DNA of 64,000 nt from Phytomonospora sp040655735 (GCF_040655735.1 NZ_JBFAKK010000005.1:186001-250000), one strand, 5' to 3'. Positions 42,539 through 50,817 are shown, counted from the first letter of the stretch. Notes: generated from the letters alone by a model not told the origin. Program-made: numbers and translations.

Positions 42539-42733
42539 TCAGTCGCGAACCGTGATCGCCCCGGCCGGGCAGCTGTCGGCCGCCTCCCACACCGACTCCC
42601 ACGCGGCCTGCGGCGGCCGCGCCGCCAGCAGCACCACCGTCCCGGCCGCCTCGTCCTGGTCGAAGACCTCCGGGGCCGTCAGCGCGCACATGCCCGCGGC
42701 GCAGCACTTGCGGGCGTCGACCTCCACCTCCAT
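42539..42733 (-). CDS. 3Fe-4S ferredoxin, P450 redox partner
   Basis: A 64-residue ferredoxin. C10/C11, C16 (CCAAGMC) and the late CP motif (DSCPAGAI) match the single 3Fe-4S cluster type usual in actinomycete P450 operons. It starts at ATG 42733, five bases after the P450 stop, and presumably delivers electrons to that P450. A dedicated ferredoxin reductase gene is not present in this window. Confidence 0.92.
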   Translation of the reverse strand: MEVEVDARKCCAAGMCALTAPEVFDQDEAAGTVVLLAARPPQAAWESVWEAADSCPAGAITVRD

Positions 42734-42738
42734 CGCGC

Positions 42739-43935
42739 TCACCAGGCCACCGGCAGCTCGTGCACGCCGTAGATCAGCATGTTCGTGCGCGTGGGGACCT
42801 GCTCCGGCTCGACGGCCAGGCGCAGAGTCGGGAAGCGGCGGAACAGCGACGCGTACGCCAGCCGCATCTCGACGCGCGCGAGCTGCTGTCCCAGGCACTG
42901 GTGGATACCGTGCCCGAAGGACAGGTGCCCCTGCGCCGAGCGCGTGACGTCGAGGACGTCGGGGTCGGTGAAGCGCTCCGGGTCGCGGTTGGCGCCCTGC
43001 ACCGACAAGATCAGGCACTCGCCCGCGCTGACCTGCACCCCGTCGAGTTCGACGTCTTCCAGGGCGGTGCGGGTGGCGCCGTACTGGATGATCGACAGCC
43101 AGCGCAGCAGTTCCTCGACGACGCCGTTGACGACGCCGGGGCCGGCGGTGAACTTCTCCCGCTCCTCGGGGTGCGTCAGCAGCGCGAAAGTGCCCAGCCC
43201 GAGCATGTTCGCGGTGGTCTCGTGCCCGGCGACGAGCAGCAGCAGGGCCATGTTGACCAGTTCCTCGTCGTCGAGTTCACCGGTCGCGCACAGGCCGCCG
43301 AGGATGTCGTCGGTCGGCTCGGCCCTCTTGGCCGCGACGAGCTCGCCGAGGAAGGCGGTCAATGAGCCCAGCGCCGCCCAGACCTCCTCGCCGCCGCTGT
43401 CGAGCCGCATGATCGTGGCCGAGTCCCGCTGGAACTTCGAGCGGTCGGCGGCGGGGACGCCGAGCAGTTCGCAGATCACCAGTGACGGGACGGGCAGCGC
43501 GAAGTGCTTCACCAGGTCGGCGCCGGGCCCGGCGGCCTCCAGGTCGTCGAGGGCGGAGTCGATGATCTCCTGCACGAGCGGTTCGAGGGCGCGCATCCGG
43601 CGGACGGTGAACTGGCCGGTGAGCAGGCGCCGGTAGTGGCCGTGGTCCTCGCCGTCCATGCGGATGAACATGCCGGGCCGGGCGGGCGGCTGCGGCTCGC
43701 GGGCCAGGGGGTGGTCGAGCGGGAAGTGCCGCAGTTCCTGGCGGGAGCTGAAGCGCGGGTCGGCCAGGATCTGCCGGGTCAGCGCGTAGCTCGTGACGAG
43801 CCAGCCGAGGTGTCCGTCGGGGAAGCTCAGCCGCGACAGCGGCTCGGTCTCGCGCAGCTCGCCGATCCGCTTGGGCGGGTCGAAGGGGTCCGTCCGCTCG
43901 ACGGGCAGGCGCGGCGCCGATGGTGCCTGTGTCAT
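42739..43935 (-). CDS. Cytochrome P450
   Basis: A 398-residue soluble bacterial P450 (CYP105/107-like in layout). The heme ligand is C347 in FGHGIHQCLGQQLAR, the I-helix has AGHETT (236-241), and the K-helix ELLR (E275, R278). The expected monooxygenase substrate is unknown. ATG 43935 has AAGGAG upstream. It forms an operon with the ferredoxin and is divergent from a TetR regulator, which probably represses it through repeats at 43996-44028. Confidence 0.95.
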   Translation of the reverse strand: MTQAPSAPRLPVERTDPFDPPKRIGELRETEPLSRLSFPDGHLGWLVTSYALTRQILADPRFSSRQELRHFPLDHPLAREPQPPARPGMFIRMDGEDHGHYRRLLTGQFTVRRMRALEPLVQEIIDSALDDLEAAGPGADLVKHFALPVPSLVICELLGVPAADRSKFQRDSATIMRLDSGGEEVWAALGSLTAFLGELVAAKRAEPTDDILGGLCATGELDDEELVNMALLLLVAGHETTANMLGLGTFALLTHPEEREKFTAGPGVVNGVVEELLRWLSIIQYGATRTALEDVELDGVQVSAGECLILSVQGANRDPERFTDPDVLDVTRSAQGHLSFGHGIHQCLGQQLARVEMRLAYASLFRRFPTLRLAVEPEQVPTRTNMLIYGVHELPVAW

Positions 43936-43995
43936 CACTTGCTCCTTTGTGTAGGAGTTGTGCCTGCCTCTCACTAAACCTCACCCGGCAGAAAA

Positions 43996-44028
43996 TTACA
44001 ATGGGTGTAAAAAAGCTGCTGGTGTAAA
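43996..44028. promoter_or_regulatory. Candidate TetR operators between P450 and regulator genes
   Basis: TTACA-N5-TGTAA (43996-44010) is an inverted repeat. GGTGTAAA occurs directly repeated at 44004-44011 and 44021-44028, nine bp before the TetR start. The stretch is markedly AT-rich for this genome. It is the natural place for autoregulation and P450 control. Confidence 0.5.
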
Positions 44029-44036
44029 GTTCGCTC

Positions 44037-44657
44037 ATGGTGGGTGAAGTGACGCTCCGGGAACGCAAGAAGCTCCGCACGCGAAGAGCCCTCGTCGACG
44101 CCGCTACCAGGCTGTTCGACGAGAAGGGCTACGTCGAGACGACGGTCGCCGAGATCGCCGCGGCGGCGGAGGTGTCGACCAAGACCTTCTTCAACTACTT
44201 CCCGAGCAAGGAGGAGGTCCTGTTCGCCGACGCCGAGGTGCGCATGCGGATCGCGCTGCGCATGATCGCCGAACGCGAACCGGGCGAATCCCTGGGCGAT
44301 CTGCTCCTGCGCGTCATCGACCACGTCCTCGGCCTCATCCGCAGCGACGCCCTCGACGTGGGCATGTCCACGGCGAAGGTGCGCATGCGGCTGGTCATGG
44401 CCGAGCCGGTGCTCCAGGCCCGCGCGCAGCAGCTGGTGATGGCCTCCCAGATCGACCTCGCGCGGGCGATCTCGCGCAGCTACCGGACCATCGACGAGCT
44501 GACCGCCGTCGGTGTCGTCGGAGCCTTCCTGGGGGCGGCTCAGGCGACGGTGGTCGCCAGCCTGCGGCGCGGTGACAACGTCGAGGACGCCATCACCGCC
44601 AGCCGGGCCGCCATCGCCGCCGCCCTGCACGGCCTGGCCGGTGCGGTGACGGACTGA
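44037..44657 (+). CDS. TetR family transcriptional regulator
   Basis: A 206-residue regulator with the TetR DNA-binding domain at about residues 15-60 (RALVDAATRLFDEKGYVETTVAEIAAAAEVSTKTFFNYFPSKEE, quoted here by its parts: TVAEIAAAAEVSTKTFFNYF). The C-terminal domain is helical and typical of the MftR-like subgroup. It is divergent from the P450-ferredoxin operon with 101 bp between starts, so control of those genes and of itself is likely. The ligand may be the P450 substrate. Confidence 0.92.
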   Translation: MVGEVTLRERKKLRTRRALVDAATRLFDEKGYVETTVAEIAAAAEVSTKTFFNYFPSKEEVLFADAEVRMRIALRMIAEREPGESLGDLLLRVIDHVLGLIRSDALDVGMSTAKVRMRLVMAEPVLQARAQQLVMASQIDLARAISRSYRTIDELTAVGVVGAFLGAAQATVVASLRRGDNVEDAITASRAAIAAALHGLAGAVTD

Positions 44658-44739
44658 GGCCGCGCCACCTTCCTCGACGCGCGAGGCCGCGGTCGGGCAT
44701 GATCGGCGAGGACCAGCCAAGCCGTCGGAAGGGACCCCC

Positions 44740-45630
44740 ATGCCGTCCATCCAGGAAATCCGCGTCGCCGAGCCGGACGCCGGACCCTACGCGATCACGG
44801 TCGGCCCGGACGGTGCGCTGTGGTTCACGCTCATCCACGCCGGAACGATCGGCCGCCTCGACCCCAAGACCGCCGAGCTGACGGGGCGCACGCTGGAGAA
44901 CCCGGCCGCCGGGCCGGCGATCATCACCACCGGCCGCGACGGCGCCCTGTGGTTCACCGAGTCGAAGTCGCACCGGATCGGCCGCCTCGACCCCAAGGCG
45001 GGTGTCCTGGAGTCCTACGGCCCGGACGAGGACACCGAGGACGGTCCCTTCGGGATCACCGCGGGCTTCGACGGCGAGCTCTGGTACACCGAGATGGCCG
45101 CCAACCGCGTCGTGCGCCTCGACCCGGCCTCCGGCGAGCTGACGAACTTCCCGCTGCCGCTCGCCGGCGCCATGCCCTCGATGATCACCACCGCCGCCGA
45201 CGGGGGCGTCTGGTTCACCGCCAACCAGGCCAACTCCGTCGGGCGCATCGACGCCAAGTCCGGCGAGTTGAAGCTCATGGAGCTGCCGACCGCGAACGCG
45301 GCGCCCGTGGGCATCGCCGCCGGACCCGACGCGATCTGGTTCGTCGAGATCGGCGCCGGGCAGATCGGCCGGATCGGCTTCGACGGTGGCCTGACCGAGT
45401 ACCCGCTGCCCGACCGCGGTTCGCGTCCGCACGCGATCGCGCCCGGCCCCGAGGGCATGTGGTTCACCGAGTGGGGCGCCAACCGCGTCGGTCACATCAC
45501 GCCGGCGGGTGAGATCGAGGTCTACGCCCTCCCGACGCCCGATTCCGAGCCGCACGGTCTGGTCTACGGGCCCGACAACGCGGTGTGGGTGGCGCTGGAG
45601 ACGGGCGTCCTGGCCCGCATCACGCCCTGA
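44740..45630 (+). CDS. Vgb-like beta-propeller (virginiamycin B lyase family) protein
   Basis: A 296-residue protein of about seven repeats built around G-P-D-G-x-[LM]-W-F-T-E (GPDGALWFTLIHAGTIGRLDP, GRDGALWFTESKSHRIGRLDP, GPEGMWFTEWGANRVGHITP), the virginiamycin B lyase propeller. True Vgb linearises streptogramin B antibiotics, but many relatives have other roles, so resistance is not proven. There is no signal peptide. GAAGGGA precedes ATG 44740. Its 3' end overlaps the convergent endonuclease V gene by 11 bp. Confidence 0.85.
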   Translation: MPSIQEIRVAEPDAGPYAITVGPDGALWFTLIHAGTIGRLDPKTAELTGRTLENPAAGPAIITTGRDGALWFTESKSHRIGRLDPKAGVLESYGPDEDTEDGPFGITAGFDGELWYTEMAANRVVRLDPASGELTNFPLPLAGAMPSMITTAADGGVWFTANQANSVGRIDAKSGELKLMELPTANAAPVGIAAGPDAIWFVEIGAGQIGRIGFDGGLTEYPLPDRGSRPHAIAPGPEGMWFTEWGANRVGHITPAGEIEVYALPTPDSEPHGLVYGPDNAVWVALETGVLARITP

Positions 45631-46282
45631 GCACGCGGCGGCTGAGGCCGTCGGATCTCCGGGTGGTCTCCGGCTGCCGGTGCTTCGGCGCCAGCGCCAG
45701 GACCACCCGGCAGGCCGCGTCGAGGTCGGTGCGGTGGCCGGTCGACACCCAGACGGGTTTCACTCCGTCCTGCGTGCGCAGGCAGCGGCCGACTTCCTCG
45801 CCTTCGCGTACGACCGCGGCGGTGTCACCCCGGTGGGGGCCGGGCGCCTCACCGGGCCAGGGGGCGTTCTTGGCGACGCCGATCGTGGGGAGCCCGAGCA
45901 GTACCCCGAGGTGGCAGGCGAGTCCGAAGCCGCGCGGGTGGGCGAGGCCGTGGCCGTCGCAGACGAGCAGGTCGGGCACGCGGGTGAGGCCGGCGAGCGC
46001 GTCGAGGAGCGTGGGGATTTCGCGGAAGGCGAGCAGGCCGGGGACGTAGGGGAAGCGGGCGGTTCCCTCCCGGGTGACCTCTTCGACGGTGCCGAGGGTT
46101 TCGAGGTCGATGGTGACGGCGGCCGCGACCAGGTTCTCGTCGCCGTAGGAGACGTCGACGCCGGTGACCAGGCGGTAGCCGGTGGCGGCGGGGCCGGGTT
46201 CGAGGAGGCCGCGGAGGCGTTCCTGTTCGGCGAGGGCGCCGGCCTCGTCGGCGGGCCAGGGCGGGATCGGGGGAATGTCCAC
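45620..46282 (-). CDS. nfi: Endonuclease V (deoxyinosine 3' endonuclease)
   Basis: A 220-residue enzyme with the EndoV core: GVDVSYGDE (first metal-binding Asp), FPYVPGLLAFREIPTLLDAL, LLVCDGHGLAHPRGFGLACHLGVLLGLPTIGVAK. It nicks DNA one base 3' of deaminated adenine (hypoxanthine). The length equals that of known members when started at GTG 46282; no good Shine-Dalgarno is seen. It is divergent from the quinone oxidoreductase gene. Confidence 0.93.
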   Translation of the reverse strand: MDIPPIPPWPADEAGALAEQERLRGLLEPGPAATGYRLVTGVDVSYGDENLVAAAVTIDLETLGTVEEVTREGTARFPYVPGLLAFREIPTLLDALAGLTRVPDLLVCDGHGLAHPRGFGLACHLGVLLGLPTIGVAKNAPWPGEAPGPHRGDTAAVVREGEEVGRCLRTQDGVKPVWVSTGHRTDLDAACRVVLALAPKHRQPETTRRSDGLSRRVLRA

Positions 46283-46435
46283 GCGCCGACGGTAACGGGC
46301 GAATAAGTCCCGGGCCTCCGTGGTTGGGGGAGAGTGAAACAAGCAGGCGTACCGGGAACCCGGCACCGGAAGCGGTGCCGCAGCCCGGCCCCCTACCGCA
46401 AAGGCGGCTTCGTCAGCCGCCGGCCAAGGAGAGCA

Positions 46436-47398
46436 ATGAAGGCCATTGTCATCAGTGAAACCGGTGGGCCGGACGCCCTCGTCTACACCGACGCCCCTGA
46501 TCCCGTCGCCGGTCCCGGCCAGGTCCTCGTCGAGGTCGTCGCGGCGGGGGTGAACTTCATCGACGTCTACCACCGCGAGGGCCGCTACCCGATGTCGACG
46601 CCGTTCACGCCGGGCGGCGAGGGCGCGGGTCCGGTGCTGGCCGTCGGCGAGGGCGTGTCGGGCGTGGCGGTCGGCGATGTAGTGGCCTGGCATCAGGGGC
46701 CGGGCAGTTATGCCGAGAAGGTCGCCGTCGACGCCGACAAGGTCGTGAAGGTCCCCGCGGGGCTCGATCCGAAGGTCGCGGCGGCCGCGATGCTCCAGGG
46801 CATCACCGCGCACTACCTGAGCAACTCCACGTATCCCGTCGCCGAGGGCGACGTCGCGGTGGTGCACGCCGCCGCCGGTGGTGTGGGGCTGTTGCTGACG
46901 CAGATGGTGAAGCTGCGGGGCGGGCGCGTCATCGCGACGGTCTCCAACGACGACAAGGCCAAGCTCGCCCGTGAGGCCGGGGCCGACGAGGTGATCGGCT
47001 ACGACGGGTTCGCCGGGAAGGTCCGCGAGTTCAGCGGCGGCCGGGGCGCCCACGTCGTCTACGACGGCGTCGGCGAGGCGACCTTCGACGAAGGGCTGAC
47101 CGCCCTGCGTCCGCGCGGGATGATGGTCCTCTTCGGCGGTGCCAGCGGTGCCGTCGCGCCCTTCGACCCGATGAGGCTCTCCAAGCTCGGCTCGCTGTTC
47201 CTGACCCGGCCGACGGCCGCGCACTATGTCCTCGACCGCGCCGAACTGGAGTGGCGGGTGGGCGACATCCTGTCCTGGATCGCCGACGGGAAGCTCGACG
47301 TGCGGGTCGGCGCGACCTACCCGCTGTCCGAGGCGGGCCGGGCGCACAGCGACCTGGAGGCCAGGCGCACCACCGGCAAGGTCCTGCTCATCCCCTGA
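46436..47398 (+). CDS. Quinone oxidoreductase (zinc-independent MDR family)
   Basis: A 320-residue medium-chain dehydrogenase/reductase of the QOR type: MKAIVISETGGPDALVYTDAPDP, GVNFIDVYHREGRYP, nucleotide-binding VHAAAGGVGLLLTQMVKLRGGRVIATVS and GMMVLFGGASG. No zinc-ligand cysteines or histidines are present, as expected for NADPH:quinone oxidoreductases. AAGGAG precedes ATG 46436. It converges on the epimerase gene. Confidence 0.94.
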   Translation: MKAIVISETGGPDALVYTDAPDPVAGPGQVLVEVVAAGVNFIDVYHREGRYPMSTPFTPGGEGAGPVLAVGEGVSGVAVGDVVAWHQGPGSYAEKVAVDADKVVKVPAGLDPKVAAAAMLQGITAHYLSNSTYPVAEGDVAVVHAAAGGVGLLLTQMVKLRGGRVIATVSNDDKAKLAREAGADEVIGYDGFAGKVREFSGGRGAHVVYDGVGEATFDEGLTALRPRGMMVLFGGASGAVAPFDPMRLSKLGSLFLTRPTAAHYVLDRAELEWRVGDILSWIADGKLDVRVGATYPLSEAGRAHSDLEARRTTGKVLLIP

Positions 47399-47411
47399 GC
47401 CGGGCGGCGCG

Positions 47412-48329
47412 CTAGCGCCACGACCCCCGGCGCATGGTCTTCCGCTCGTAGGCGGTGGGCTCGTAGGCGAGCCCACCGTTCTGCTCGAACCACGCGAAGG
47501 TCCGGGCCGCGCCGAGCGGGAGCGGCACGTAGGGCAGCACTCCGGCGGCGTCGATGCGGCTCGTGTCGAGGACCAGGTCGACGTCCCGGAAAGGGAAGTA
47601 GTCGCGCGCGGGGACCTTCGGGTCGTCCACAGGGGACATGCGCGCCTCGACGCCGGCGGCCCGCGCGAGCACGCCGACCCATCCGGCGAAGCTGTAGGGC
47701 GTCGACTCGGCGACGTTGTAGGTACCCGGATCCAGGCGCTCGGCGACCGCCGCGGCCACGACCTCCGCCAGCACGTCGACGTGGCAGAACTGGACGAGCC
47801 GGTCGCCGTCCCCGGGCACCAGCACCGTCTCTCCGCGCAGCAGCCGGGCCCACACGAAGGACTCGCGGGGCTCGTTGTTGAAGGGCCCGTACACGTAGGG
47901 CGGGCGCAGCACGGTCAGGCGCTCGCCGTAGGCGTCCCGCAGCAGCTTCTCGCAGGCGGCCTTGTCACGGCCGTAGTCCCCCCAGACGGGGTCCCCGTCG
48001 GCCGGATCGTCCTCCCGGAAGGGGAAACCGCTCGCCTCGCGGTCGTAGACCGCCGCGGAACCGAGGTAGATGTAGCGGCCTGCGAAGCCGAGGGTCCCGG
48101 CCAGATGCCCCGGCCGTGCACCCGAGATGTCCACCAGCACGTCGAAGCCGCCGGACAGCGCTTCGGCTGTGTCGGCGGCTTCGTCACGATCAACGGTGAT
48201 TCGACGTAGATCCCGGTCCCACAAGGGATCGGTGCCCCGGTTGAGCAAGGTCACGTCATGTTCGGTGAGCAGCCGGGCGGCGACGCGCCGCCCGATGAAC
48301 CGGGTGCCTCCGAGGAGCAGGATCCGCAT
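47412..48329 (-). CDS. NAD-dependent epimerase/dehydratase-like (extended SDR) protein
   Basis: A 305-residue extended SDR: nucleotide-binding GGTRFIGRRVA (7-17), FDVLVDISGARPGHL, YIYLGSAAVYD and the catalytic YGRDK motif. In contrast to sugar epimerases the C-terminal half is short, like the reductase/RNA-binding CSP41-type relatives. The substrate is unknown. ATG 48329. It is the last gene before the stress-related cluster. Confidence 0.88.
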   Translation of the reverse strand: MRILLLGGTRFIGRRVAARLLTEHDVTLLNRGTDPLWDRDLRRITVDRDEAADTAEALSGGFDVLVDISGARPGHLAGTLGFAGRYIYLGSAAVYDREASGFPFREDDPADGDPVWGDYGRDKAACEKLLRDAYGERLTVLRPPYVYGPFNNEPRESFVWARLLRGETVLVPGDGDRLVQFCHVDVLAEVVAAAVAERLDPGTYNVAESTPYSFAGWVGVLARAAGVEARMSPVDDPKVPARDYFPFRDVDLVLDTSRIDAAGVLPYVPLPLGAARTFAWFEQNGGLAYEPTAYERKTMRRGSWR

Positions 48330-48364
48330 CGGGCCACGTTATAAGAACCCGGACTGCGGCGCGC

Positions 48365-48874
48365 TCAGGTGGACTCTGACAACCGTGCCCGCCATTTGCG
48401 GTGCAAGGGCATGACGTACCAGACGATCAGATGGAACAGGATCGTGCCTGCGGTGATCACGGAGGCCCATGTATTCCCCATCACGATGTCGACGGCCAGG
48501 AACAGTGCTCCCGAGAGCGCCAGCATCACGCAGACCAGGCCGTACATGGCGAGCCGGGAGGCCATGCGGACGACCTGCTCCTTGGCGCCCTGCCGGAACA
48601 GGAGCCGGTGGTGACTGACCGGCGCGATGATCATCGCCGTCCCGGCCGTCGCCGCCACCAGGGTTCCGACGTAGACGTAGCGCTGAAGCGCGGTGGTCTC
48701 GACGAACCTTGCGGAGAACGCCACGGTCAGCAGGAAGGCGAACAGGATCTGGTTGCCCGTCTGCACGACCCGCAGTTCTTGCAGCAGTTCGGCGAAGTTG
48801 CGCTTCCACTGGTCCGCGTCGCTCTCGTGCTGCGACGGAACCTCGGACTCGGGACTGGGTGGTGTCTCGGGCAT
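48365..48874 (-). CDS. DUF6328 family membrane protein
   Basis: A 169-residue protein with a charged N-terminus (NFAELLQELRVVQTGNQILFAFLLTVAFS) and four membrane helices (VYVGTLVAATAGTAMIIAPV, LVCVMLALSGALFLAVDIV, VITAGTILFHLIVWYVMPL). The family is found in actinobacterial stress gene clusters and has no known biochemical role. I use ATG 48874. A SigB-type promoter (48884-48909) puts the transcription start within a few bases of it, so the message is probably leaderless and the upstream TTG at 48907 is excluded. Confidence 0.82.
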   Translation of the reverse strand: MPETPPSPESEVPSQHESDADQWKRNFAELLQELRVVQTGNQILFAFLLTVAFSARFVETTALQRYVYVGTLVAATAGTAMIIAPVSHHRLLFRQGAKEQVVRMASRLAMYGLVCVMLALSGALFLAVDIVMGNTWASVITAGTILFHLIVWYVMPLHRKWRARLSEST

Positions 48875-48883
48875 GGCTGGCGG

Positions 48884-48909
48884 ATACCCTCCGGGGGATT
48901 CGGTCAAAC
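48884..48909 (-). promoter_or_regulatory. SigB-type promoter of the DUF6328 gene
   Basis: Reverse strand GTTT (48909-48906), 16-bp spacer, GGGTAT (48889-48884). This is the consensus of actinobacterial stress sigma factors (GNNT-N14-16-GGGTAY). The -10 box ends nine bases before the ATG. Confidence 0.8.
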
Positions 48910-48940
48910 GTGCGCTCCGGTGACGTCGGACGCATGGTCA

Positions 48941-49219
48941 TCACCGCTCACCTCCGTTCGATCGGTGGGGACTCGCAGGTGGGACCCGTCGCAGGGTTCC
49001 CTTGGTGCGCAACCAGATCAGGTCGGCCAGCGCCAGCACGGCCACGACGATCAACGCGACCGTCGCCCAGGTGAAACCGGCGCGCCAGGTGAAGAACGCC
49101 GCTGCGCCGGACAGCACCAGGCCGAAGACGGCCAGGTGCACGCGCAGCCGCAGAGGCGCGGGTTTGGGGTGCGCCCCCTCGCTTCCCGGCACCGGCCGTT
49201 CGCGCTGGTCGCCGCTCAT
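48941..49219 (-). CDS. DUF6343-like small membrane protein
   Basis: A 92-residue protein with two membrane helices (HLAVFGLVLSGAAAFFTW and ATVALIVVAVLALADLIWL) between charged ends, in the style of the actinobacterial DUF6343 family. No function is known. It begins in an ATGA overlap with the hemerythrin-like gene and is thus its translationally coupled partner in a stress-promoter operon. Confidence 0.75.
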   Translation of the reverse strand: MSGDQRERPVPGSEGAHPKPAPLRLRVHLAVFGLVLSGAAAFFTWRAGFTWATVALIVVAVLALADLIWLRTKGTLRRVPPASPHRSNGGER

Positions 49220-49677
49220 CGGGCGCAGACGCTCCAGTCGAGGCCCGCGCGGTTGAGCACGCTCACCCGCCTGGTCTCGAAGTCCTGTCCGAGTTCGCGC
49301 AGGCGATCGGGCGGGATCGCGGCCCGCAGGGCCGGCAGGATCTCACCCTCCTCCTCGGCGATGTGATGACGCGCGGAGGCGGTGAAGTCGCGCAGGGCCG
49401 CGATGAACTCGTCGGCGTCGGCGGCGTCGATCTCGGCCAGTTTCGCCTCGGCGAGGCGGTGCTCGCGGATGCCGTGATGAACCTCGGAGCCCTCGCCGTC
49501 GTGGTGCACCAGCAGCGCCGGATACACCAGGCTCTCCTCGGCGGTTGTGTGCACCCCGAAGCGGACCTTGAGTTCGGCGAACAGGCGTTCCCGGTCGCGG
49601 CTCTTCGCCCCGGCGAGGCGGTCGAAGAGATCTTCGAGCAGGCGATGGTCGTCAAGTATGGCGGTGACGGCGTCCAT
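49216..49677 (-). CDS. Hemerythrin HHE-domain protein
   Basis: A 153-residue four-helix protein with the HHE iron-ligand pattern: AILDDHRLLEDLFDRL, RFGVHTTAEESLVYPALL, EVHHGIREHRLAEAKL and SARHHIAEEEGEILPAL. Members bind a di-iron centre and take part in oxygen, nitric-oxide or redox sensing and storage. A SigB-type promoter is at 49723-49748. It is divergent from the Rho-N protein gene, whose own SigB-type promoter is back to back with this one. Confidence 0.9.
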   Translation of the reverse strand: MDAVTAILDDHRLLEDLFDRLAGAKSRDRERLFAELKVRFGVHTTAEESLVYPALLVHHDGEGSEVHHGIREHRLAEAKLAEIDAADADEFIAALRDFTASARHHIAEEEGEILPALRAAIPPDRLRELGQDFETRRVSVLNRAGLDWSVCAR

Positions 49678-49722
49678 CAGGGGTCCTCCCTCGGCCTACG
49701 TACATCGTGTCATGTTGTCCGG

Positions 49723-49748
49723 TTACCCACCGGCGGACCAGCGCAAAC
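49723..49748 (-). promoter_or_regulatory. SigB-type promoter of the hemerythrin operon
   Basis: Reverse strand GTTT (49748-49745), 16-bp spacer, GGGTAA (49728-49723), about 45 bp upstream of ATG 49677. Confidence 0.75.
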
Positions 49749-49752
49749 GTGT

Positions 49753-49778
49753 GTTTGATCAGCGGCTGCGCCGGGTAT
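49753..49778 (+). promoter_or_regulatory. SigB-type promoter of the Rho-N protein gene
   Basis: GTTT (49753-49756), 16-bp spacer, GGGTAT (49773-49778), diverging from the hemerythrin promoter with only four bases between the two -35 boxes. Confidence 0.8.
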
Positions 49779-49861
49779 CGGGCCAGGAGGGGACAAGGGA
49801 CGGACCATCGGGGGAACCGCGTCGAGGAAGACGGCCGACGCATCCGAGAGGAGTCACCGCC

Positions 49862-50194
49862 ATGCCGAGGGGCCAGTGGAGCGACAAGCGCGAACGCCAG
49901 TACGAGCATGTGAAGGAATCTCAGCTCGACGCCGGCCGCTCCGCCGATCGCGCGGAGGAGATCGCCGCCAGGACCGTCAACAAGGAACGCGCCCGCGCCG
50001 GAGAGGCCAAGGAGTCAAGCCGCCTCTCCAGGACCGACATCTCGTCGTCGAGGCGCGGCGGTCTGCGGTCCCACTCGGGACCCGGCGGACGCACCCGCGA
50101 CCAGCTTTACGAAGAGGCCAGGCGCAAGAACATCGAGGGCCGATCGAAGATGAACAAGGCCGAGCTCGCCCGCGCCGTCGGCGGCTCGAAGTAA
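49862..50194 (+). CDS. Rho N-terminal-domain small basic protein (so-called plasmid stabilization protein)
   Basis: A 110-residue highly charged protein: MPRGQWSDKRERQYEHVKES, then ADRAEEIAARTVNKERARAGE and a C-terminal Rho-N/SAP-like helix pair (RTRDQLYEEARRKNIEGRSKMNKAELARAV) suggesting nucleic-acid binding. Homologues are often labelled plasmid stabilization protein but are chromosomal stress proteins. GAGAGGAG precedes ATG 49862, and a SigB-type promoter lies about 85 bp upstream. Confidence 0.85.
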   Translation: MPRGQWSDKRERQYEHVKESQLDAGRSADRAEEIAARTVNKERARAGEAKESSRLSRTDISSSRRGGLRSHSGPGGRTRDQLYEEARRKNIEGRSKMNKAELARAVGGSK

Positions 50195-50215
50195 CCAGCC
50201 TCACCTCTCCCACCG

Positions 50216-50249
50216 GGCGGAGCGGCCCACCGTGGCGGGCCGCTCCGCC
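50216..50249 (+). terminator. Hairpin terminator of the Rho-N gene
   Basis: A perfect 13-bp stem (GGCGGAGCGGCCC) with an eight-base loop starts 21 bp after the stop codon. Confidence 0.65.
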
Positions 50250-50284
50250 GCCCCAATGGGACAGGACCGAGAACCCACGAAAAG

Positions 50285-50314
50285 AAGGCCGCGACCCGTG
50301 GGTCGCGGCCTTCT
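50285..50314 (-). terminator. Rho-independent terminator of the SRPBCC gene
   Basis: A 13-bp stem (GAAGGCCGCGACC) with a CGTG loop. On the reverse strand it is followed by TTTTCG and lies nine bases after the SRPBCC stop. Confidence 0.75.
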
Positions 50315-50322
50315 CTCAAGCC

Positions 50323-50802
50323 CTAGACCGTGTCCTGGAGCGGCGGCTCCTGCCACTGCTCCGGCCGGGCGGCGGCGGCGGTCTGGCCCGCGCCGTCCTC
50401 CATGTACTGCTTGAACTGCTCCAAGTCGCGGCGGACGCGGACGTTGATCACGCCGAGCCGGTCGGCGGCCATCTCCGCGAAGCCCTCGGGCACCAGGTCC
50501 ATGCGCGCGGTGACGCGCGTGGTGTTGTCGTCGATGGCCTCGAACTCGACCGCGCCGGCGTGCTGCGGCCCGTCCAGCGACCTCCAGGCCAGCCGGCGGC
50601 CCGGAATCCGTTCGAGCACCTGGGCGTCGAACTCGCGGGTGACCCCGGCGATGCTCACCGTCCAGTGGGTGACGTCGTCGTCTCGTTGTTCGACGTTGAT
50701 GACGCCGTCGGCGAAACGGGGGAGGGACTCGTAGGCCGCCCATTGCTCGTAGGTGGCGCGCGCCGGCGCCTCGATGGTGACGCTCTCGGTGATGGTGCTC
50801 AT
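50323..50802 (-). CDS. SRPBCC (polyketide cyclase/dehydrase-like) protein
   Basis: A 159-residue START-like fold protein: SVTIEAPARATYEQWAAYESLPRF, WRSLDGPQHAGAVEFEAIDDNTTRVTARMD and a long C-terminal helix RVRRDLEQFKQYMED. Members bind hydrophobic ligands in a deep cavity; this subtype is common in stress clusters and its ligand is unknown. It starts 15 bp after the CBS-protein gene and is co-transcribed with it. Confidence 0.88.
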   Translation of the reverse strand: MSTITESVTIEAPARATYEQWAAYESLPRFADGVINVEQRDDDVTHWTVSIAGVTREFDAQVLERIPGRRLAWRSLDGPQHAGAVEFEAIDDNTTRVTARMDLVPEGFAEMAADRLGVINVRVRRDLEQFKQYMEDGAGQTAAAARPEQWQEPPLQDTV

Positions 50803-50817
50803 CGGTCCGTCCTCCGG

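Noticed and set aside
44740..45630. Calling the beta-propeller gene a streptogramin B resistance determinant (vgb)
   Set aside because: Repeat similarity alone does not prove lyase activity, and many chromosomal relatives have no resistance role.
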